Below are positions 1 to 10,754 of a DNA stretch of 64,000 bases, piece after piece. The position numbers and the translations under genes were made by a program. The stretch is from Adiantum capillus-veneris (Eukaryota; Streptophyta; Polypodiopsida; Polypodiales; Pteridaceae): the NCBI GenBank assembly GCA_014529385.2, contig CM043966.1, positions 144,446,711 through 144,510,710 of the forward strand, read 5' to 3'. Under the pieces are notes generated by a model. The model did no database searches, had not been told where the DNA came from, and worked only from the letters and a program-made list of their open reading frames with translations. Each line of letters opens with the position of its first letter. Position 1 is the first letter of the stretch.

Positions 1-622
1 GAGAGACGAGACAAGAGACACACCATATACGCTCCCAAAGACTGATTCATATTGAGGACAAGATACAAATATATAGGTGAGACCAAGTTCAGTAGAGTGA
101 GCCATATATAGCTCCAACAAGACCCACAAGCCTTATCTAGGGCTTCAGTGAGTTTCTGGTGTCTGTTTTCTTATTGCAACATATCCACGCGTCTAAATCG
201 AGATAAGCTACACATTACGCATGCTAGTTTCAAAAAACGTCGACTTGTAAATTTCGACCAGACATGTTATGCGATTCTGCACTGGGCGTTTAGGGTTGGG
301 GTTTTTGGGTCACGAACCTTAGGGAGAGCGACCTATTGGTGTTAATAGGATTTCCCTCAAGTTCTGTAGCCTTTTGAGAACGTTTGATGTGTATTTGGCT
401 CTTGAAAGCGTTGTAGTAAATCTTCTCTTGTGTACTCTTGAAGGCTGTAACTTAGACATTGGGTAGAGACCTCTATATGAAGTAGTCAATAGTCGATCGA
501 GTGTAGGTTGACACCCTATGATTGCTTCCACGCGCCTGCGGATCGAGCTTCGTTCTTAGCTGAAAAATCTTGTTAGGTGAGTTCTCACTGTGCTGACATC
601 CATCGCGGCGTATCCGCTAACA
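1..622 (+). repeat. 5' LTR of G1, partial (left end outside window)
   Basis: From about position 120 the sequence aligns with the 3' LTR at about 17757-18246 and ends in the same terminal GCTAACA, directly before the primer-binding site. The first 119 bases do not visibly match the corresponding part of the 3' LTR (about 17614-17756). An open frame at 148-345 recurs in the 3' LTR at 17782-18102. I treat that as shared LTR ancestry rather than a gene. Confidence 0.8.
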
Positions 623-623
623 T

Positions 624-642
624 TAGCGCCGTTGCCGGGGAT
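624..642 (+). other. Primer-binding site complementary to tRNA-Asp
   Basis: The 19 bases TAGCGCCGTTGCCGGGGAT, two bases after the LTR end, match the complement of the plant tRNA-Asp(GTC) 3' end including its CCA, except for one G-to-A change at the second base. This is where minus-strand DNA synthesis would be primed. A tRNA-Asp primer is known from Athila-type gypsy elements. Confidence 0.85.
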
Positions 643-2350
643 GAAAACCCTCGGTAGGTGACCGAGACTAGTCCTTGAGGATAGGTATTCTCTGGCTTGC
701 CAGAGTCTTATTTTACATTTAGATAGGATAAGAGGGTGGTGGGCTCTCTAGGTCTTAGGAGGAGTCTAGGGAGCATGTGTCTGGCCTAGATCTTCTGGCA
801 TAGGTAGTTTTGGGTATTAGTTAAGTTGTGGTGTAGAGAGTAGGAGTTAGAGTGGTAGATGCGGTGTTAGGTGAGCTTGAGAGTCCGTGCGAGTCCAGGG
901 AGCAACCGAAGCACTAAAAATCACCATCTCACATGATGACTAGGAATAGGGTAAGTAGGATATCATGATTGCTGATCTAGAGCATCTTATGAATGTCTTA
1001 TTTGCTAATAGGCTCATCAGAAATTAGAAAACACTAAGTAGGAAAGAACGGAAACTTGTGTTTGGAAGCTTTTTGGAGTCCAAATTTTTATGGGAGTATT
1101 GCGGAGAGGTATACAGAGCATAGGGAGTACTTATGTCGGAAAAATTTTAAATTTAAAAATAGTAGACATCCTACACGTAGCATGTCTCCAAGGGGTTTTT
1201 GGTAGGGAATTCGGGGAAACTCAGGTCACCTGTGTGTTCAGAGGGTGGGTTTCACCCTAGTAACATATAGACTTGAGTGTTTTTCCCTTATTGGATTCCA
1301 AAAGCTAAAAGGCGGACTCAAAAAGGTAAAAGTTCAGAAAAGGTTTAAATTGAGAGAAATTTGCATATTTTTGCACTTGAAAGGCATATTGGCACTTGCT
1401 GAGAGCATAGGGAAGGCAAAGTAGCACTTTAGTATGAGAAAAGGAGCAGTAGACATCATACGCGTAGAATGTCTATAGGGTGTTCTGGAGAGAATTTTGA
1501 AAATCTGAGTTGACCAGTGTGCTTAGAAGGTAGCAGTTACCCCATATTCACTTGGAAGGGGGAACTTAACCATATCTTGATAGGATAAGGCCAAAAGACA
1601 AAAACTGCCACACATCTTACCCAAATTGGGCCCAAGGCATAGCTTTTGAAATCCAAACTAAAATCTAAGCATAGCATTGGGTTTCTGACATCAAGGGAAA
1701 GCTGTGGCTCATGTTTGGAGAAATTTTGAGCACTTAGACATCCTACACGTAGGATGTGTTCACAATGATTTAGCACTCCAAATTCAACTGTGAGCATAGC
1801 AGAGTGATCAGCACATGAAGGGGAATCTATAGTACAAATTTCAGCCAAAACAGAGCAAGTAGACATGCTATGCGTAGGATGTCTACAGGGTCTTATTGAA
1901 GTCAAAATCTGACTTTAGACATAGCTAGAGTGATGTTCCAATTGACTTAAGGATTCCAAGACTTCTTTGAAAAGTGAAATTGGACCTTGTTTGAACTTTT
2001 GATGGAGCAAAGATGGAATTAAGACTTTACCTCTAGACTGACAAAAACACTCGGGTAAAGTACAGTTCCAAATTAGCAGACCTAATCAAGAACATCTGAA
2101 GTGTATAGAGTACAATAATGGTTGAGGTTAAGCCTCCAATTATACCAATCATTACTAACACCACCTCTAGTGGTTAAATTCTTAATTCGATTGTTGAAAT
2201 TAAACGTTTGTGTACAGGTATATTCAGCGGCAAGGCAAGAAGTTGTGCAGAAACTGATCCCTCACTAAGTGAGTGGTTGGATTTGTGATAAATTGCATTG
2301 CTAAGTTGATCAATTTAAGATCATGATGACACATTCCTAGAGACCAAAAA
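643..2350 (+). other. G1 5' leader, non-coding, with diverged ~285-bp repeat units
   Basis: I see no long coding frame between the primer site and the first gag ATG at 2351. The stretch contains four copies of a 26-bp palindrome about 285, 285 and 125 bp apart, embedded in weakly similar flanks such as CAGAGCAAG just before the motif. Similar units recur far downstream at 13.1-13.8 kb. It may hold packaging or regulatory signals; that is inference. Confidence 0.6.
1163..1885. repeat. Cluster of four 26-bp palindromes (G1 leader)
   Basis: Copies lie at 1163-1188, 1450-1475, 1735-1760 and 1860-1885. The consensus half-site is TAGACATCCTACG followed by its reverse complement. Each copy departs from perfect symmetry by a few bases, mostly at the centre (ACACGT, TACGCGTA, TATGCGTA). 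Compare the three copies at 13154-13787. Confidence 0.8.
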
Positions 2351-5094
2351 ATGGCAGGTGATCAGGGTAGATTAGTGTCCACTGAGGAGAGTGTAACTTA
2401 GGCAAGGCTAGATCCATTAGCACCAATCATTGAGGAAGGTAGTGATACCGACACTTCATCTGATAAGTCCTTCTTCATGATGGGTAGTCAACAGCCAGGA
2501 GGTTTCTCCGATGAAGGACTAATGCTAGGAGGAAGTACCTCCCAAAACCCTTTGAACAATGCCAAGTTGACTATAATCTGCTTAGAGGGAACAAACTCTT
2601 GGGGAGCCCTAGTTTATTCAGACTATAGGGGACGCAAGTGTATTTGTATAGAGGAACGGCCTTCTTAGAGACTAGAGATAATTCAAGTCTATGATGATGG
2701 AGATAGATTCCGAGATGAAAAGGGGAACCACTATCTGATAGTTAGCAACCCTAAGGATTACAACAGATATGGAGATAATGTGGCAAAAGGAAAAATGGTC
2801 TCAGAGACTCAAGAACTGCCTCCAAAAATTGATCGACCTGGAGATCTTTTTATGTATGATAAAAAAACAACCAGGGTCCTTACCTATAATGAGAATGTGG
2901 GAATTTACAAGCATGAGAGCGAGGGAGTAGTCTCTTATTTTTGATACAAAGAACCCTACCCAAATAAATTAAGGAAAGACAAGGTTCTTTGCTTATTCTC
3001 TTATGAAATTGCTATGGGGAAGGATATCATTTTTGTTGACATGTACGGGCGAGAACACAAATGAATTCTCCCAGAGGAGGTAGAAAAGGCCACAGTTCCA
3101 GAAACATCAACGTATGCCCTCGAAGAAGTACCAAGGTCCACCTATACCCCTAGCAAGTCAACAAATCCATTTTCAAAAGAGTACGATGCAACATCACATT
3201 CTACTCGACAACAAACGTTCAACTACCAGAACCAACAGGCAACCCAACCGTCATTGCAGGCATGGCTTCAACAAAGTGCGACATTAGGACAAGACCAAAA
3301 CAGAGATGGTTATCCAGCCGCAAGCGGGCTAAGAGATTTACAAGAACCACCACTCTATTCAGAGTATCAAGGTGAGAGTAAGCCAAAAATGCAAGAGTTG
3401 GCAGAGCCTGGAAGACAACCCATAGAACGCGTTCGAAGAGTTGAACCACCTCTTGCAAGAACCGTCAGAAATTATGGCTTAGGAGCACCTCTGGGATAGG
3501 AACCCTCCCACTACCAAAGGCCAGAGGAGATGTATTGAGTAGGACGAGGAGGACCAATTATGAGGGTGAATTCAAGGATCTTGATGACGATTCATCCTCA
3601 CAACAAAGTGAAATCAAGTTCGCTAAGACAGTACAGAAAGGAGAAGTAGCTGTAAGCCAAGAGTAGCTGGTGGAAGAAGTGCTAAAAAAAATGAATATGT
3701 ATGCCAAGCCTCAGGCTAAGCAGCTGCAGTGGTGTGCAATTGAACAAAAATGGACAAACCATGTGACAGAGGAGTGTTATTATAACAAGGGATATGTGAG
3801 AGAGCGTCCATATGCTCCCCAAGCTCAGGTAGAATCTCCTCAACTTCCATCGATGCCTAGGTATCAAGCAGGCAACCTACCAGGACCTGTAGGAGTTGCG
3901 AGACCACAACCAGTGTTGGGGCAACAACCACCCCTACCAGGAGTAAGACCGGTAGGCATAAGATACACACCAATGGTAAAAGAACCAAAAGAGAAGGCTT
4001 TGGTACCTATGCATGCATATTACGAAGATTCCAATAGTTATGCAACAAATCCTGTCTATTATCCATCGAAAGAACCTAAAATGCAAGAACCTTGGAGCAT
4101 GATTGGAACTACAGAACCACCAACAGCTGCATAGGCCGCAGGAGAAGGAAGATACAGCTTGGATGAACGAACACTCTTGTTCATAGCCAACGGAGGCATG
4201 GGCGGGTAGAGGCATGCATACCAACAAACAGGAGCTCAAGGAGCACCTCAACAGCCTAAGGGACCCTGCTACAAGTGTGGTGGAGACCATTGGCTAAGAG
4301 ACTGTCCTCATGATGAAATCATTAGAGTCAATGCGTATTGCACAGAATGTGGGACTACTCATTTGATTCCTGACTGTCCTAAGAACCCAAGCGAAGGCGC
4401 AAAAACTACTTTGAACATGCTAGAAGCAGTGACTTCCAGTGGAGGGTCAGAAAACGAGACAGTAATACCGATTCAGGCACTGACACGAGCACAAGCTCAA
4501 AGAATGACAAACAAACCCATAATTGAAGAGCCAAAAACCGATGCCACTAGTGCAAAAATGAAAAATCAATGAATCACTTGGAAAGCTAGAAAGGCTCGTA
4601 TGAAAGCCAGGAAGGAAGGAAAGCAAACGGCTCTAGCTGAGGAGCTGAAACACACTAAGGATAGATTGGAGCATTTAGAGGATCTAACTAGTTTAAGCTC
4701 ACACACTGTGGCAACAATAGGGCCCAAGGAAATAAAGGAACCCCAAAGTGCAGGATCAGGAGGATCTGTACTGGTAGAAAAAGTAAATGAGCAGCTTGAC
4801 GCACTTTTAAAGGCATATGAAGCCAGACTCAAAAACAACCAAAACCAAGAGCAAAGATGGATGACTTATCCATATGCGGAAAAAGAAAAACATAGGTTGG
4901 AAATGTGTCGAAAGATGATTGAAATAGCCCAATCCTTGATAGAAAATCCGCTTGGTAAACCGGCAAGTTGGCACGAGGTGCTATCTCCAACCCCTATCAC
5001 ACCAACTCTGAAGAAACAAGCAAACACCAAGGAAGGATTCATGAGTGACTCAGAAGTCAAAGCGGGAACCTATCATAGTGTCGAATACAACTGA
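2351..5094 (+). pseudogene. G1 gag, degenerate, with two zinc knuckles
   Basis: The capsid/nucleocapsid polyprotein would package element RNA in cytoplasmic particles. I chose ATG 2351 because the frame runs unbroken except for stops (TAG 2399, TAG 2666, TGA 2942, TGA 3062, TAG 3497); gag then continues in another frame from about 3650 to 5094 with TAG 4132, a TAG near 4207 and TGA 4570. The middle is rich in Q and P. Two CCHC-like knuckles sit at about 4268-4312 (CYKCGGDHWLRDC) and 4336-4378 (YCTECGTTHLIPDC), and a lysine- and glutamate-rich probable coiled coil lies at 4600-4860. Element C carries the same knuckle arrangement. The stops look like point mutations of CAG and CGA codons. Confidence 0.75.
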
Positions 5095-6379
5095 TGAAAC
5101 ATGTGATAGTTTCCAACCCAAAATACCAGAGATGGGAAAAGAGGATAATAGTCTAAACGACCTGTGGAAGCAAATCCGGGAAGCAAATGAAGCTAATGGG
5201 GTGAATCACCAACTAAATCGTGCTGAGAAGGAGAAAACTGAGATCTTACCTCCCATTGAAGAGTGTGAGGCAAGATCACAAACGAACTTTGATATGCATT
5301 CACAAGGGGGAGACCAGGGTTCAATTAGTTCGGGGCACAGCCAACGAAAATCGCTAAAAACTCTACCCTTCTACCTAGGGGAGTATGAAGCTTAGTCCGA
5401 GGTGAGATCAATCCCATCTCAAAGACTTTCTTCCAACAGAGTGATGGATTCATAAGGGTTGATGGAGTTACTGTCCACCCCTGTGGCATGCACAATCACG
5501 TTAGACGAACTCCTGAGGTTACGACCAAACATGTGGACTACCGTAGGGAAATTCTTAGAAAATTTTTGGGTAAAAGACCCTACCTCGAAGCTTCAAGAAG
5601 GGATCAGAGAATTGGACAAGCCTCAACTAAACACTAGGCATGTACCTTTAAACAAGGTTGGAGAATATTGCGAGGGAGAAGATGGAAATACCACACTACC
5701 AGTAGAATTTCAAGGAGTAGTATCCAAAGCTATTCTTGATAGTGGAGTGGGAGTCGCTATCGCCACCAAAGAAATCAAGAAAAAATGGGGAAAACCGGCT
5801 TTGAGAGCTACCAGAATGAAATTGCAACAACTGGTAGATGGGCTCATGGAAAATCCTCTAGGACTTTTAGAAAAAGTAATTGTCACCTCTTGCAAAATCG
5901 AGTATGAGCATACATTTGCAATAGTTGATTTCGACAAAAAGAACAATTATGATATCATCTTGGGAAGACCATTCATGAGACAATTAAACATGGTCCAGGA
6001 TTGGGGTTACCACCACATATACCTCACGCGAGGGGACACTACAACCAAAATATACCTAAAAGACCATAGTTACAAGGATGTGAACCAGACACCAGTGGAA
6101 GAGTTTGATTCGGCTACATTAGCAGGGTTTGAACTCCTAGCATGGTTAGGGCAGAAAAAAGAGCTATGGATGTGCAGAGCTTCACATTGTGGAAGCTTAA
6201 AAAGAGAGAAAAGCATCTTAGAAAGATCTATTGAAGACAAGGATTACATTTCGGAACCTTCTCTCGAAGATGCCTTAGAACCTCTAGAATGGGAACACAT
6301 ACTAGCAACATTGGATGTCTATACCATTACAGATAGCCCCACAACAAAATGTTGCGATAAGGATGGCTATGATGTGTAA
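5045..6379 (+). pseudogene. G1 aspartic protease (first retropepsin)
   Basis: This frame overlaps the end of gag by a frameshift and has a TAG at 5393-5395. From 5459 it is open for 306 codons. It shows the retropepsin signatures AILDSGVG (catalytic Asp codon 5738-5740) and, about 75 residues on, IILGRPFMRQ, the usual hydrophobic-hydrophobic-Gly partner motif. The active-site triplet is DSG, which is allowed in retropepsins. It would cleave the Gag-Pol polyprotein. The position between gag and RT is standard for Ty3/gypsy. The frame ends with TAA at 6377-6379 and continues after it. Confidence 0.8.
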
Positions 6380-6388
6380 CCCTATTAC

Positions 6389-7321
6389 ATGGTAAACGTT
6401 ATACAAGCAGGAGATGAGTATGTAGACTCACCAGAACAAGAAGAGTTTAATAACTCCTTTGAGCATCTGGAATTAAGTAACGATGCAGATAACGAGTGTT
6501 CAAACAGCTCAAGTGAGCGTGGGGAGACAACCGCAGATATCAAGTTTTATGGTTTTGCAAATCAACACCCTAGACGCCAGGAACTCTATAGAAAAAAAAC
6601 AACAAAAAACCAGATTAGAGAAAACCCGATGCCCATGATAAAAGACAAAACACACTTTCTAATGCTTGTCAAGGCAGAGAATTGTGTAAAAGACCAAATA
6701 TCAGGAAGATTCTCAAGAGTTTGAAGGGAAAGGACACATGAGGAAGTAAAACAAGCACAGAAAACTAAAACAGAAACAAAATCAAGAAAATCCCAACAAT
6801 CAAAACAAAAAAAGACAAAAGATCCAGAGTGGACCAAAATGAAGCGTAAAAAGAAATACCAAGAACTCAAACGGTCCTTACGAGAGGTATGGACTACTGA
6901 AGGAGAAAGTGAAGGTAAGGAGGATTCAAATAAAGGGAACATGAATGTACCATCCCATTATCGAAAATTCACTATCCAAGATAGACAAATCATAATGACA
7001 CCACCAATAAGGGAAAGAATAAACCAAGAATCTTATGATGGGCCGAAAAATGCAAAACGGATAGACGTTGTTGCGCCAAGCGAAGAGCCTCAGCCTGTCT
7101 ATATAGCAACTGATTTAGAGCCTGAAGAAGAAGAAAGGATAACACAACTTCTCAAGAAATATAAAGATGTGTTCACATGGTCCTACAAATACTTCAAAGG
7201 AGTTGATCCATCGATATGCCAACATACAATTCATTTGAAATCAGATGCCAAACCTAGCATCGTCCTTACACATATAATGACACGTTTGCTAAACGAATCA
7301 AAGAAGAGATTGACAAGCTGA
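6389..7321 (+). pseudogene. G1 protease-RT linker and start of RT
   Basis: This is in the same frame as the protease, with a TGA near 6722. 6389-6840 is low-complexity (lysine-, glutamate- and glutamine-rich). 7080-7290 carries the conserved run-up to gypsy RT: PVYIATDLEPEEEERI, then KKYKDVFTWSYK, then the QHTIHL motif. The correct frame is lost at about 7315, where the RT core continues one base out of phase. Confidence 0.7.
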
Positions 7322-8095
7322 TGGATGCTGAATTCATCTATGAAATCAAGCATACAAATTGGGTGTCACCCATTGTGGTTGTCCCCAAAAAGAACGAAAA
7401 TTTGCGTGTGTGTGTGTGTGAACCTCAAAAAAATGAACGCAACCACAATAAGAGATAATCATCCCTTGTCGATCACAGAACATGTGCCTGAGAGGGTGGC
7501 AAGAAAATGGGCCTATTCCTTTTTAGATGGATTTTTTGGGTATAACCAATTGGCGATTGCAATAGAGGATCAACACAAAACAGCATTTTCCACAGAGTGG
7601 GGAATATATGCGTATAGAGTTATGCCTTTTGGCCTAACCAATTCCCCAGCCACCTTACAAAGGTTAATTAATGACTCGTGCATTCAAAGAATACCTAAGA
7701 ATATTCTTGGAAATATATATGGATGATCTCTGTGTCCACTCTCTCATTCGAGAAGAACACATTGACCATTTGCAAAAAGTATTTGAGAAGTGCAGAACAT
7801 ATCGAATCTGTCTCAACCCTGAAAAGTGCATTTTTATGGTAAGACAAGGCCGCATCTTAGGACATATTGTCTCAAGAAATGGCATAACCACTGACCTAGA
7901 CAAAATTAGAGTCATAATAGACTTGCCCAGGCCTACTGATGCCAAACAAGTACAATCTTTCATGGGACACTGCGGATACTATCGAAGATTCATATATATG
8001 TATGTGGTCATTGCACAACCTCTATATCGCTTATTAGTCAGTTTCGACTGGACTGAGGAGTGTGAAACTTCATTCCAAAATCTTAAGTAAAATGT
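7290..8095 (+). pseudogene. G1 reverse transcriptase
   Basis: RT copies element RNA into DNA. Motifs in order are NWVSPIVVVPKKN (about 7356-7394), FLDGFFGYNQL, VMPFGLTNSPATLQRLIN and the catalytic YMDD at 7716-7727. After these come LNPEKC, GHIVSRNGI and the thumb-type CGYYRRF. The reading frame breaks at about 7315, in a short GT run (7405-7420) and at about 7670. All catalytic aspartates remain readable across frames. Similarity to Tat/Athila RT is my impression from the motifs only. Confidence 0.85.
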
Positions 8096-8513
8096 TGTAT
8101 CAACACCTGCACTTAAAGCACCAGATTGGAAAAAGATATTCCACGTTCACATTGATGCATCTGCATATGCAATTGGGAGTATTCTGGCTCAACCTAGAGA
8201 CGGAACAATGGATTTCCCAGTTTGTTATGCGAGCCGACAGCTAAATAGTGCAGATAAGAACTACACCACCACTAAAAGAGAGGGATTAGGAATGATTTAT
8301 GCTGTAAAGAAATTTTGGCATTACTTGCTTGCAAACAAATTTGTGTTCTTCACAGATCATCAAGCTCTTTTGTATCTAGTAAATAAACCATGCAATACTG
8401 GGAGAATTGTACGCGGGTTTATTACATTGCTAGAGTTTGACTTCACAGTGGTAGTAAAAAAAGGTAAAACTCATCTACAAGCGGATCATCTTTCAAGGCT
8501 ACAAAATGGGTGA
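8096..8513 (+). pseudogene. G1 RNase H domain
   Basis: Degrades the RNA strand of the RNA-DNA hybrid. A clean frame at 8208-8513 contains the gypsy RNase H hallmarks CYASRQLN, YTTTKREGL, FFTDHQALLYL (catalytic Asp) and HLQADHLSR at the C-terminus. The start of the domain (about 8100-8207, including HIDASAYAIGS in another frame) is out of phase with the rest. It ends with TGA 8511-8513, after which coding sequence continues toward integrase. Confidence 0.8.
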
Positions 8514-8639
8514 GATCCTGAAGGAGTAGATGATGACATACCTGATGCTTATCTTTTCAATATTGAAATGATACCCAAATAGTCTCAGGAAATTGTTAGC
8601 ATTATTTCCTTTGGAGGTAGATTTGATAACAAGGAAGAC

Positions 8640-10200
8640 AGAACCAAACAACAAACATTTCGACAACCAAAAAACTTTCAGTTGATTGTAGGATGACTGT
8701 ACCATTTAGGCTCGGACCAAATTCTACAATTATGTATAAATCCGGAGGAATTCGAGTGTTATCTTGAAGAAGCACACATCCAAGACTGTGCATTTCATTG
8801 TTCAACAATGAAAACACACCAAATATTGAAACACTTAGGAGTTTATTGGCCAATTATGTATGCTCACACACATGCTTATGTAAACAATTGTACTATATGT
8901 AGTGCCAAACGACCGGTGGATCACGCGACATTGTTTCAGGTAACCATTGCACCTGCATGGAGTCAAAATATCATTGATTTCTTAACAACAAGGACATTTT
9001 CTGAAAACATAACAAAAGAGCGAAAAAGGGCTATAGAGTTGGAGGTTGGAGACTTTAATTTAATTGAAAATCAACTCTACAAGCGAGGAAAGGAAAATCA
9101 ACTTAGAATTTGTGCAAGTGAAAGTGAATACCTACTGATTCTAGAACACGCACATGGAGGAATAAGTGGACTCCATTTTTCAGGCGATAAGACAACAAAA
9201 ATTGTCTTAACCATAAGAATATGGTGGCCTACATTGCACATGGATGCTGAGGAGTTTGTAAAGCATTGTGACGCATGTCAGCGCACTAAGGTGCCGATAA
9301 AGAGAGATGAGATGCCACTACAACCAATGATGGGAGCACGGGAATTTGCAAAATGGGGAATTGATTTTGTGGAACCTATTTCACCCCCTGCATATCGCAC
9401 CCATACCCAATATATCATTCTGGCTACAGACTATCTCACAAAATGGGTGGAAGCCAAAGCAACACAAAAAGCAGATGCAAGAACCATTGCACAATTTTTG
9501 TATGAGAATGTCTTTGTACGATACGGATTACACATAGAAATTGTCAATGATCGAGGAACACATTTTCTTAATGAAGTCATTGAATATCTGCTAGAGGAAT
9601 TCATGGTCATACATAAGAAAGCTACTCCATATCATCCACAAGAAAATGGACAAGCTGAGGCCACAAATAAAACCCTATGTACTGTTTTGACTAAAATTGT
9701 ATCAGAGTCAAGGATAGACTGGGATCAACAATTACACTCAACACTATGGGCATACTGGGTAGCTTATAAAACCTCTATTGGAACAACACAGTACAGCATG
9801 GTGTTTGGTCTAAACGCTAGATTACCCATAGAGTTTTTGATTCCAACTCTACGAGTTGCAAGACGCTTAGAATGGACATGCCATGAACTCTCTTCAAGAA
9901 TAGCTGATCTTGAAAAGCTAGATAAGCTTCGACTGAGAGCTGTAGCTTTGATCTACGCTAAGAAGAGACAACAAAAAGAGTTTTTTTGACAAGCATGTAC
10001 GTACGAAAGATTTCAAAACAGGTGATTATGTACTTGTTTACACTTTGAAGAAACATGCCAAGAAACTTAAAAAGCGAGGGATGGGACCCTTTGCGATTAG
10101 TGATTTATCACCAAGTGGAGCCATCAAACTTGCGACATTGGATGGTGAAGAAATGCCAAATTGGATAGTGGATGTAGGTTAAAGAAGTATCATTTACCAA
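8640..10200 (+). pseudogene. G1 integrase with two tandem H2C2 zinc-binding domains
   Basis: Inserts element cDNA into the genome. The main frame is 8808-9989 and extends back to about 8640 through TGA 8694. A first H2C2 domain has His codons at 8775 and 8796 and Cys codons at 8889 and 8898 (NNCTICSAKRP). A second H2C2 lies at about 9148-9290 (HAHGGISGLH, then HCDACQRTK). The catalytic core shows GIDFVEP, VNDRGTHF and the Glu of ENGQAEATN, the D-D-35-E set. The C-terminal part (about 9990-10150, frameshifted) has MGPFAISDL, a GPY/F-type motif, and no chromodomain is visible. It then runs into the second retropepsin ORF via RLKKYHLPIT. Confidence 0.85.
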
Positions 10201-10745
10201 TAACACAGGATATTCTTCAACAAATCCATCATGACAAACAACGCAAAAAGGAGAAACAGAGGGTAATCGAAGAGGCACAAGTAGAAGCAAAAGAGCGCAT
10301 CGCAAAAAGAAGGCTTCTCCGCCAACAACAAAAAATTGGATCACCTTTGCGAATAAATGCTATTCGATTCACAAATTTTGGTGAACACACAGTGGAACCA
10401 ATAATTGCAGTCAAAGTGGGTAGCAATCAAGTGGAATCGACCGCATTGCTTGATACTGGAGCTCAAGCAAATCTGATTTCTTGCAAATTATATAAAAAAC
10501 TCAAGCTTGAGGAACAACTCCAGCCTACTCAACAAGCCCTAGAAAGTAGTACATCACATTCTCTAGGAACATTGGGCTGGACAATATTGCATGTACAAAT
10601 ACATCAATATGTTTATCCCCACAATTTTTATGTGGTTGAGGATGCGAGCACACTACATCCCATGTTGTTGGGACAACCTTGGCAGAAAGAGTATAATGTG
10701 CAGATAGATTGGAATTCAGATACAATCAAAATTCAGCATGCATAA
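10161..10745 (+). CDS. G1 post-integrase extension with a second retropepsin-like domain
   Basis: An intact frame of 194 codons. The first residues (RLKKYHLPIT) are the end of integrase, followed by a charged helical stretch (about residues 20-60, KQRKKEKQR to RRLLRQQQ). Residues 80-190 look like an aspartic protease: ALLDTGAQANLIS with the catalytic Asp codon at 10452-10454, and MLLGQPWQ at about 10662-10685, the partner motif. The triplet is the canonical DTG, unlike the DSG of the first protease. A second retropepsin after integrase is not part of the standard gypsy plan. It could be a captured gag-pol fragment, a functional extra protease or a substrate-binding relic; I cannot tell which. 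Confidence 0.75.
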   Translation: MDSGCRLKKYHLPITQDILQQIHHDKQRKKEKQRVIEEAQVEAKERIAKRRLLRQQQKIGSPLRINAIRFTNFGEHTVEPIIAVKVGSNQVESTALLDTGAQANLISCKLYKKLKLEEQLQPTQQALESSTSHSLGTLGWTILHVQIHQYVYPHNFYVVEDASTLHPMLLGQPWQKEYNVQIDWNSDTIKIQHA

Positions 10746-10754
10746 GAACAATAG

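Noticed and set aside
148-345. Frame shared by both G1 LTRs (also 17782-18102)
   Set aside because: The shared text reflects LTR ancestry; it begins with GTG, has no domain and the two copies diverge after about 40 codons.
623-645. tRNA-Asp gene
   Set aside because: Only about 19 bases complementary to the tRNA 3' end are present, directly after an LTR; this is a primer-binding site.
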